NCBI GenBank assembly: GCA_015501585.1
Contig: JADNRY010000002.1
Location: forward strand, 186,001-250,000
Length of the DNA stretch: 64,000 nucleotides
Source: Rhodocollybia butyracea
Lineage: Eukaryota > Basidiomycota > Agaricomycetes > Agaricales > Omphalotaceae
Direction of reading: 5' to 3'
Of this stretch, positions 56,447 through 64,000 are shown piece by piece. The notes under the pieces are model-generated. The model made no database searches, was not told the DNA's origin, and saw only the letters and a list, made by a program, of their open reading frames with translations. Both the position numbers and the translations under genes were made by a program. The first letter of the stretch is position 1; every line of letters begins with the position of its first letter.

Positions 56447-57892
56447 CTATCTCGGATTAACCGTACTACTCACTACACCAATCCAAATCTCAATAGGAGC
56501 ACCCCCTGCTCCTTGTCTCTCTCCGACACGGTCGAAATGAATGCCGATTTCCTCCGCCATTGACCACAGGGTCCGCTCTGCTGCATCACGCTCCTTGTAT
56601 CCCAATAAGATGATAGGCGGGTTTTCCATCGCATTTAGTGCGATTAGATTTGTGAGGGTGCGGATTAATGCTGGGAATGATGCAGTATTATAGGTCACGT
56701 CGGCCATTCTGTAAACGCGAGGGACTAAGTGCCGAGATACTTCTTAACGGAGAATATACCTTACACAATAGCATCGAGTTGACCGCGTAAAGTTTGTGTG
56801 TAAGATGGAAGTTCTTTGTCCCAATCTAATACTTCCGGCCGAGGACGGCCAGAAGCTCGAGAGAATAAATGAGAGTTCGCAGATATATTGTGTTCTAACA
56901 GTGGCATGGCGGAAGCTGAGTAGGGACAATGTTAGCGATGCAATGAAATAAACTACAAGGAAAACTCACGTAGATCGGTAGTTGTAATGCAGCCATTATC
57001 TCCTTCTTCCTTTATCAGAGTAGATCGCAGTGCTCCTAATGTGAGAGCAACTATACCAGTTCCCGCACCTGTGAAACGAGCCTTAGCCTATAAGTCTAAC
57101 AAGTTTCAGAACACCACCTAACTAACCAAGCTCAATTATTCTGCAGGAACCTGTATTGAACAGAATGTCTTTTAATTTAGAGACCAAGCCGCCTTCATGA
57201 ACACTCTCGTGATTGTTGACAAGAGAAACAAGCCATGAGCTTAAACCAATTCCACTATCCCATATTTTCTACATCTCCTTGGGCGTAATCAGTGGCAAGA
57301 AGAGTAGCAATTAGAAAACAATTCTTACCTTATCCAGATCAAAAGAGGTCTGCTCAGTGATTTTCAAGGCTAGAGATACCTTTGAGCTAGTCGGATCAAG
57401 TGCTGGATTTTCATTCCCGTTCGCCGATGGTAGATTGCCTACAGAAAAACGATAGTATCGCTCGATTCTTTCCTGCTTCGCGAAACTTTTCCTTGCTTTT
57501 GTCGCGAACATTATAGGCATCGATATCACCGGGAATGGCTTCGTTCCGAGTGGTAGCTCTCCCAGATTGATTGAAATGTATTGTGGCTCTGGAGATAATA
57601 TCAGTCGCCATGACTGTCCATCTCGAGCACCTGGAGGAGGAACCACTGCGATTTCCTTATAAGCATTCGCCTGTCTCCAGGTGGTCAATTTTGCAGGTTT
57701 AGTGGTTACGAAGCTGGCCAAATTCGCAGAGTTGCCGTCAGAGGACCCAGGACACCAGGCATAATAAAGGTCCTGTGAGTCTTCAAACAGTTCAGTTCGG
57801 AGATCGTTTGCAATCTGAGGCGTAATGGAAACCAGGGAAGATGGAAATATCTGTAAAGGCGGAGGTCGAAGAAAGGAAATGTAGTAGAACAT
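56447..57892 (-). CDS. METTL21-like (Methyltransf_16) protein methyltransferase
   Basis: ATG 57892 opens MFYYISFLRPPPLQIFPSSL. The N-terminal region includes GSSDGNSANLASFVTTKPAK, then SLALKITEQTSFDLDK. After an intron come KIWDSGIGLSSWLVSLVNNH, the SAM-binding motif RIIELGAGTGIVALTLGAL, acidic loop TTDL, and EHNISANSHLFSRASGRPRP with the characteristic VLDWDKELPS. The final exon carries DVTYNTASFPALIRTLTNLI, corresponding to the D-x-x-Y catalytic region. The layout is that of METTL21/EFM-type lysine methyltransferases; the substrate is unknown. Four to five introns. It is convergent with the coiled-coil gene and downstream of the aldolase in the same direction. Confidence 0.82.
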
Positions 57893-58028
57893 GATAGTAA
57901 GGACACAAGGGCGACATCTGTTATATTGATGATAATGCTTCTGAGCTCTCCCTATAAACAATCTACTTAATAATGATATAAAGATGCTACATAGTACATT
58001 TTGTTTATCTCGGGTGACGGATTCGCAT

Positions 58029-59601
58029 TTACAAGTGGCCAACATTACCCAAGTCTTGACAAGCTTCCTTGACACGGACAGAGAGAGTTTTCTCGCCCTC
58101 CCTGACCCAGACACGAGGATCGTAGTACTGTGGTTCCCGAGATGTTAAAACAACGCAAATGTACAAAAAATCACGTCGACGGACCTTCTTGTTAGGCTTG
58201 TCAGCACCATCTGGGTTGCCGACTTGGGTTTGAATGTAGCCAGAATTCTTCGTCACAAAGTCCTGCGAGAAAGGTAAATGGTAAGCGCTAACACTTGTGG
58301 AAGTATATACACGTACTCGAATACCAACGAGGTAAGCCCACTGGGTGTCAGTATCGACGTTCATTTTCACAACACCGTTCACGACAGCAGTTCTGATTTC
58401 CTCCTTGGTCGAGCCGGAACCGCCGTGGAAGACAAGATACCTGTTACAAAAATCGGGGTTAAATCGGATATGAATTACCAGGACGACAAACTTACAGAGG
58501 CTTTTCGACCTTACCGCCTAACTGTTGGCTGGCATACGCTTGATGTTTACCCAACAAACCTGGCTGGAGTTTGACGTTACCGGGCTTGTACACACCGTGA
58601 ACATTACCAAAGCCAGCAGCGATGCTGAACATGGGACCAACAGCGCTCAATGCGCTGTGCACGTCCCAGATATCCTCGGGCTGAGTGTACAAACGGGAAT
58701 TGTCGACACCAGTGTTGTCGACGCCGTCCTCTTCACCACCAGTAATACCGATTTCCATCTCCAGCCAGATGCCCATGGGGGCCATGCGCTTGAAATACTT
58801 GACACAAGTGGCGATGTTTTCCTCCTTGGACTCTTCCGAGAGGTCAAGCATGTGAGAGGAGAACAGAGGCTCGCCGTGTTCCTTGTAGTAAGCTTCATCT
58901 GCTTCAAGCATTCCGTCGAACCAGGGAAGGAGTTTATGGGCACAGTGGTCAGAATGGATAATGACGGGACTACGGGACTATGAGCTATGGTGTATGCATG
59001 CGAAAAAGTGTTCAGTACGTACACGCCATACAGGGGAGCGACAGTGCGGATATGAAGCGCGGCTGCCTTGGCACCAGCGATGGATGCTTGCTGCTTGTCA
59101 TTGGCGAGACCTTTGCCTGCAAAGTAAGCACTGCCGCCTTGGGAGACTTGAAGAATGATAGGAGACTTGATGTCTCTGTGGGAAATGCCTCAGCAATCTT
59201 TTTACTTGATATCCGCTGAACGAACCGCGCAGCTTCTAGACAAGCATTGGCCGTCGAGGAAGAGGTAACGTTCTAGAGACTTTTCAGTGGCTGATCCAGG
59301 GTTTCACTAGAAGAAAACAACTCACGATCGCCTACTTAGGATTCAACATGCAACGTTCAGCCGTTACGGTTGCAATTTTTTACTCACAGGAATGGCAAAC
59401 TGGAGTGCACAAACCGTCAAGAAGAGTATAAAAAATATAACTTTAACATACCTTGTGCTCTCTAGCGTAGTTGAACAGTTTGACAACGTTCTCGCCAGTC
59501 AAAACGCCAGCCTATATAACGCGTTTTCAGTTCATCGGACGACCATCGTGGCCCATCGGGAGGTCGGAAAGGCTTACCGGGACGATATCGAGGATACCCA
59601 T
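58029..59601 (-). CDS. FBA1: fructose-bisphosphate aldolase, class II
   Basis: Cleaves fructose-1,6-bisphosphate to dihydroxyacetone phosphate and glyceraldehyde-3-phosphate in glycolysis; zinc-dependent. ATG 59601 opens MGILDIVP, then AGVLTGENVVKLFNYAREHK, further exons with SSSTANACLEAARFVQ and IILQVSQGGSAYFAGKGLAN. The zinc/substrate region is VIIHSDHCAHKLLPWFDGML. Next come FSSHMLDLSEESKEENIATC, MEIGITGGEEDGVDNTGVDN, the glycine loop AAGFGNVHGVYKPGN, FHGGSGSTKEEI, VVKMNVDTDTQWAY and a C-terminus ending VKEACQDLGNVGHL. All are class II hallmarks (zinc His residues, GG phosphate-binding loop). About seven introns concentrated at the 5' end. Length (~360 residues) is normal. Confidence 0.95.
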
Positions 59602-59739
59602 TACAGATAAGAGTTTTTGAGAAAAGAAGATGAGACGAAGATTGAGATATTGAAATCTGGAGTAAAGAGGCGAAATTTATAGTACGGGAGGACACGGAAT
59701 TACGTCATGATCTACACCCCTATCTGATTCTCCAGGCGT

Positions 59740-60105
59740 AAGTCCGACCTTGTTAACTCTTTACTTATCCAAGATGAACTGAGCTAACTAGTACCATTGT
59801 AACTGACATACTTCTTTGCATTATCTTCTGCTGCCCCTTCCCAAGCTAGTCCTTTACTAGCTTCAGCGCTTCAGCCTTTGCAGCTTCCCAATTTCGCAGT
59901 TGCTGCCTGAGATGGCTCATAGATTCAAGCATTCTAGAAAAAGAGATATTACTCGTAAGTCCGACCTTATCTTTACTTAAACGGGTATGATCCATGCACC
60001 CAAAGCAAACTGAGTTAGCTAGTACGTACCTTGACATATTTCTTTGCGTTATATTCTGCTGAGTCCTTTCCCAGGTCAGTCCTTTTACGTTCTAAGCTTC
60101 CCAAG
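59740..60105. repeat. diverged local direct duplication
   Basis: Two copies of a ~120-150-bp segment lie at about 59740-59857 and 59955-60090. Both begin gtaagtccgacctt, share tagctagtac / taactagtacc, and end with a run like cttctttgc[ag]ttat..ctgctg..cctttcccaagc. One copy holds an exon-plus-intron of the small minus-strand gene below; the other lies just past that gene's stop codon. Confidence 0.6.
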
Positions 60106-60275
60106 ATACTGCTGACCTCCCGGCCTCCGGTCAACAAAACATCCGGAGTCGCTTGTAGCACTGGTGCTTCCAGTAACACTCCCACTCACTTCCCACTCCC
60201 GGATCGGAAAGGAGCAGGGAGCGAACGTGTTCCGGATCAAGGTCAACTTTATTAACGTGATAAGTACTTTCAACT
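59847..60275 (-). CDS. small helical protein, hypothetical (5' end unresolved)
   Basis: Minus-strand coding reads VLQATPDVLLTGGREVSSIL, then GSLERKRTDLGKDSAEYNAK and KYVK up to a GTACGT donor. After an intron ending ttttctag it continues MLESMSHLRQQLRNWEAAKA and EALKLVKD before the stop at 59847. The pieces are helical and charged, with a coiled-coil-like end. No family recognised. The upstream exon and start codon could not be fixed (possible coding near 60200-60270 reads HVRSLLLSDPGVG). A decayed copy of the SAEYNAKKYVK exon lies after the stop codon. Confidence 0.45.
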
Positions 60276-60946
60276 TTCGCGCGATGGATTATAATTATCT
60301 CGGTTACCTATCCCAATGCCTAAGGTGATGGCATTGGCGTCTTCGGAAATGGAATGGACGTATTGAAAGCCAATAGGAAGGAAGGTCCTGCGGCGCCAGA
60401 GGATGGAGCGAATGAACGAGAAGTTGTTATTCAAATTCACGCACCTTCACTAATCTACCTGCAGCTGGCATTTGTATTGGTCTCTGAAGTATCGATGTCC
60501 CGTCCGTGAAGCCTTCGACTCCTAGTGTTTCAAATTTATTCCGCCTCGCATGCAATGTCGTCTATATCGGTACAAAACTATAGCACTGTGCGTATAAGAG
60601 TACTAATATACAGTTCAATCTCAAGCTATTCAAAACCGCACTCATACAACATCGTTCCTTGTAGAGCATGTCCATATCGAGTACTGACATACAGTCAATA
60701 CAATTGACTGTTCGAAACCCACAATAGAAATGACTGTTTTTGAGATCTGGTATCACGAATATCAGTATTTCAGCACGCAAACTTCCGAGCTATACGCAGT
60801 ATCAAAGGTAGAGCATAATTAATAGGAAACACTCACCACATGATTTCAGATCCAAAAATCGGAGGTAAAGTTTGGACAAAAGCGCTCCGAGCTTTACTTT
60901 CCACACGTCAGATGCGGAGAAGTGTAGGTAAAATACCAATCGTGAT
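60276..60946. other. intergenic, no gene recognised
   Basis: Between the small helical gene and the 3' end of the velvet gene. Only short frames were seen. The minus strand directly after the velvet stop could hold a further small exon, but none is convincing. Confidence 0.45.
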
Positions 60947-62245
60947 TCATACCCGTTGTGTTCGTGGTCTCTTCTTCGTTTTATCAGCCTTGTTGCCAGC
61001 TGCGCCCACTCTTTCGTCGTTTTGCTCATCATAGTTTGTTCTCTTGGGTCTTCGTTCGTTATATCTGACATTCAAGGAAACACCCTGTTTGGACAGCAAC
61101 TAATGAGGGTATCAGATGATCAACACGTCATCGGTAAAGAAACATACCTTGGTGAGCGGTGTGGACACACAAAGCCCAGGAAAATCTTTTGTGGAAAAGA
61201 CGCGAAACGTCCCACCAGTACATTCAGCTTGAATGATTTTACACGGGTTACCTGGAGTGCTGGAAAACAAGTCAAAAAATTTGTATCGAAGCTTGAATAG
61301 GCCCAGCTCTCTGACAGACAGGTCCTGTGCGACCGTCTCAGTATTAGCATCAGACTGAATAAGCGGCACAACTCACTGAAAACACGAAAAGCAGAGTTTT
61401 TTGATTATCGATGTCTATAAGATGTGGCTGGACCACTTTGGAACCAATTAGAGTGGTATCCGTGAGTTCGGCAATTTGGGCGACAGATGGAGTGATGTCA
61501 TATTCGGCGGCGGAATATTCGTACTTGCATGCAGATGATGTGGAGGTTGTGTACAGAGAATAATCATTAGACGCCTCATAGATCCGGTTGGATGCGGCGT
61601 CATCGCCAAATTCGTCGAAAAACATGAGGTTCGCATTCGGATACGAAACGGGCGAATGGCGGCCTCGGGGATTGACTGGTAGTTTAAGACTAGATCGTGG
61701 GATCAACTCAGCTCGACTTTTTGAAACTGCTGGAATCATCTGCGAGCAATGTGGTTCACTGACGGGTACCAACTCCACAGCACAGATGAGACCTATAAGT
61801 TGAATGTCCCTGTGGTGCATAGTTCGGTCATTAGTTGATAAGATACTGAAGAAAAGCTAGCTTACTCGTAGTCAGTTATTTCCCTTTCTTCGCAGTAGTA
61901 ACCGGCCTCGAATGTTTCGTACAGGCGAAGAGCTACAACCGGAGGGGGATCCAAAGTACGACGATCTACTTCAGCATATCTGGGTTTAAAAATGATTTCA
62001 GAATTAGAAAAGAATAGGACAAAGTGGGCCTACTTTCTGACTCTGTCAGCATGTTGTAGCTCAGTTAGTTCGGCGCGTATGGTTCTTTCCTTCCACTGTC
62101 CCGCTTCAAAACATATAGGCTGGTTCGTTAGAAATTCACCAATAGGATAGACAGTTTCGTCTACAGGACGTGTTACAATGGTAGAGTTGGGTCCCTTTGG
62201 GCCATCGAACGGAAAGTGTAGGGTTGGATAGAGAGGGGCAGACAT
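60947..62245 (-). CDS. velvet-domain regulatory protein
   Basis: ATG 62245 opens MSAPLYPTLHFPFDGPKGPN. Exons continue PICFEAGQWKERTIRAELTE, then YAEVDRRTLDPPPVVALRLY, a velvet signature (DRR..DPPP..L). After a linker including NLMFFDEFGDDAASN the second half has KTLLFVFSDLSVRELGLFKL, RYKFFDLF, GGTFRVFSTKDFPGL and STPLTK, then LLSKQGVSLNVRYNERRPKR. These match the velvet fold's C-terminal strands (LSVR..G.F.LRF..., V.SAK.FPG). A basic tail (KADKTKKRPRTQRV) ends at 60947. Velvet proteins dimerise, bind DNA and link development with secondary metabolism in fungi. Which subclass (VelB, VosA, VeA-like) is unclear. Five to six exons. Confidence 0.83.
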
Positions 62246-63379
62246 CACGGACCAACGTTGAAGGATGAGCAAAGTTGGCTTATGTAGGTCTAGATGTCCT
62301 ATTTATGGGATTGAACTACTTTTGGAGATCTACTTCTTTTAAAATGGTGGATATGCGATAGGACACGATGCATTAAAGCAACGGCAATTATTTGGAGAAT
62401 CGATTGATGTGAAGAATTCTTGGAATGTTAAAGTAATCCGCATAGATTAGTCCGAATGGGGTGGCCAGTTTCTAATGCCACTTGACTTCATTCTAGAATG
62501 CAATTCGAGGCTACCTCTATATTGCGAGAGGAGTTTGAAATTGCAGATGGTGTTCCTTGACTTCAACATACTGACCGCGTATTAACTGCAAAGTAAGCAC
62601 TATCCTAGAGCACTTCGATTACATTTCTGATTCAAGATCGCCTCGATCGAAGTTGGGTTTGAACCCTAAATCTGACCTGCTACGGGGATGAGAGACCCTC
62701 AGACAGGTATTCTGTCACACCATGATTGAATCTTATAAACGGAACACGCGTTGACCGCAAAGTTAGTGTCCAGGTAAACCAATTGGAGTTGAGGATGGTC
62801 TCCGTGTTCGAACGATGGTGGCCGTATACGCAGTTTCAACTAGCGGTAGGCAAAGATACGTAGTGAGCGCAAGTTCACTGTGACCACATGAAGTGATTTA
62901 TGCGGGAAGAAAAGCTAGATAGACATGAGAAGAGAAAGGTAGCCTGTGACCAGTCGGTATTCGCGTGCATATTGGCCAGCCCCATTTTCAACGGAAGTTT
63001 CGTCACTTGCAGCGTGTATGAGAGCAGAAGAAGAGACGAAGACAGTTAACGTTTGACGAACGGCACATTGAATCGAGTGTCGTGAATGTCAGGAGGGTAC
63101 ATTTACTGCCACCGTAGTAATATTAGAGATAGTGAAGGACTTGCTCGAGATCGTGTGTCGGAATTCGAAAAGGTGCACGCACGTAGATGGGCGGGAATTG
63201 TTGTAGTCTTGTTGAATAAGGTACTCGGGCTGCGGGCATTATGTCAAAAGTTCGCGCACGTGAGTATCACTGACTGCGGGCGGCGATGCTCACGTTATTC
63301 TGCACCGCTATCCTTGAGGGGAAAACACCAGTCAGTTCTTTACCGTCGTGTCGAAAGTTGAAGCTTTGAAGCCTGAAGG
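62246..63379. other. divergent promoter region, no gene recognised
   Basis: 5' regions of the velvet gene (leftward) and the edge gene (rightward). No gene was recognised. A tRNA-like string near 62645-62740 was examined and rejected. Confidence 0.5.
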
Positions 63380-64000
63380 ATGTCTTTAGACCAAAACCTC
63401 TTCACTCTAATCGTAACTCCCAGCGCAATCGATCCAAATGTCGTCGACTTGGTGGATTCATCTACAAATCAAATTCACTATAGGTAAGTTGAGGTATCGT
63501 GTTGGATCAAGCACTGACAATCTTTAGGAAACAACGAGTACCTGGGCCAGTATACAAGATGGAAGTATACGGTACGTCGACTTCCAGAATGTTACGTCGA
63601 GTTTCTGGTTATACTGCTGTAGATTTCATGTCTGAATCGTTGCTTGCAATTGCGTCTGCGCCAAGTGCAACCAGCAAAGTCAAAACGCTGGAACTCTGTA
63701 ATCCCACAATTGCTGTAGAGCTCAAATATACTGGGACGTTGACTTTTAAATGGTCCTTTAAATGGGAAGAGTAAGTTTATCATCTATTTTGTTGGATTGA
63801 TTGTGATCTTCGCACTCCGTAGTCATGAATTCGAGTGGAAGAGGGAAGAGTGTTATCTGATTCGAAAGCCAGACCCGCCTGTGTTGGTCAATATCTTATC
63901 TCCCCCACGCTTACTGGTACTCCAGCTAACACCTTTTTTTAGGTCGCTATTACCAAAGAACCAGCAGGTCGCTTGAAGAGTAGTTCAGTTCAGGTGCTGG
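63380..64000 (+). CDS. unidentified protein, 5' part (runs off right edge)
   Basis: ATG 63380 opens MSLDQNLFTLIVTPSAIDPN. After an intron (gtaagt..ctttag) it continues KQRVPGPVYKMEVY. A second intron (63573-63623) leads to ATSKVKTLELCNPTIAVELK and YTGTLTFKWSFKWE, and another exon has HEFEWKREECYLIRKPDPPV and VAITKEPAGRLKSSS. The spacing of short beta-like strands (TLTFKWSFKWE; EFEWKREECYLI) suggests a beta-rich domain. I do not recognise the family. Exon frames connect cleanly, so it is very likely a real gene; the 3' end is outside the window. Confidence 0.7.

Noticed and set aside
62640..62745. tRNA-like string around TTGGGTTTGAACCC on either strand
   Set aside because: The T stem has mismatches and no matching acceptor stem or anticodon arm could be drawn.

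Overview
The window looks like a chromosome segment of a filamentous basidiomycete, probably an Agaricomycete. Genes are split by many short introns (about 45-60 nt, GT..AG) and sit on both strands. Families include a DUF6533-type seven-helix protein, a MATA-type HMG-box factor, a velvet-domain protein, an S53 sedolisin, a Dur3-type urea transporter, head-to-head histone H3/H4 genes and a Ty1/copia element. No bacterial operons, CRISPR arrays or convincing tRNA/rRNA genes were found. All identifications come from reading translated sequence; no database search was run.

Layout. 1-24 kb is ordinary gene space: argininosuccinate synthase (cut by the left edge), a RING E3 ligase, an HMG-box factor, a PaaI-type thioesterase, a DUF5745-like protein, a Dur3-like transporter, an S53 protease, a copied 3' fragment of a DUF6533 gene, a DNA-ligase-like gene without a visible catalytic core, and a CK1-like kinase. 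24.8-36.2 kb is an accessory island built of broken genes and mobile elements: a RecQ-like helicase fragment, a 687-bp MITE, a HET-domain gene interrupted by a 519-bp TRIM-like element with identical 117-bp LTRs, and a degenerate Crinkler-type P-loop gene interrupted by an apparently intact 5,063-bp copia element. 36.4-64 kb returns to gene space: DUF6533 protein, Bud6/AIP3, a possible small Cys-rich protein, histones H4 and H3, an A1 aspartic protease with several reading-frame lesions, a mitochondrial-type rhomboid protease, two METTL21/RKM5-like methyltransferases around a coiled-coil protein of unknown function, class II fructose-bisphosphate aldolase, a small coiled-coil gene with a local duplication, a velvet-family protein, and an unidentified gene cut by the right edge.

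How it fits together. Housekeeping genes (arginine synthesis, glycolysis, chromatin, actin polarity, mitochondrial proteolysis, protein methylation) are interleaved with environment-facing genes (urea uptake, two secreted or surface proteases, a seven-helix membrane protein, developmental regulators). The island at 24.8-36.2 kb appears to collect non-self-recognition or effector-like gene debris (HET, Crinkler) and young transposons. The most notable finding is the TRIM-like element: its post-LTR sequence is perfectly complementary over 13 nt to a segment of its own LTR, which suggests Tf1-type self-priming.
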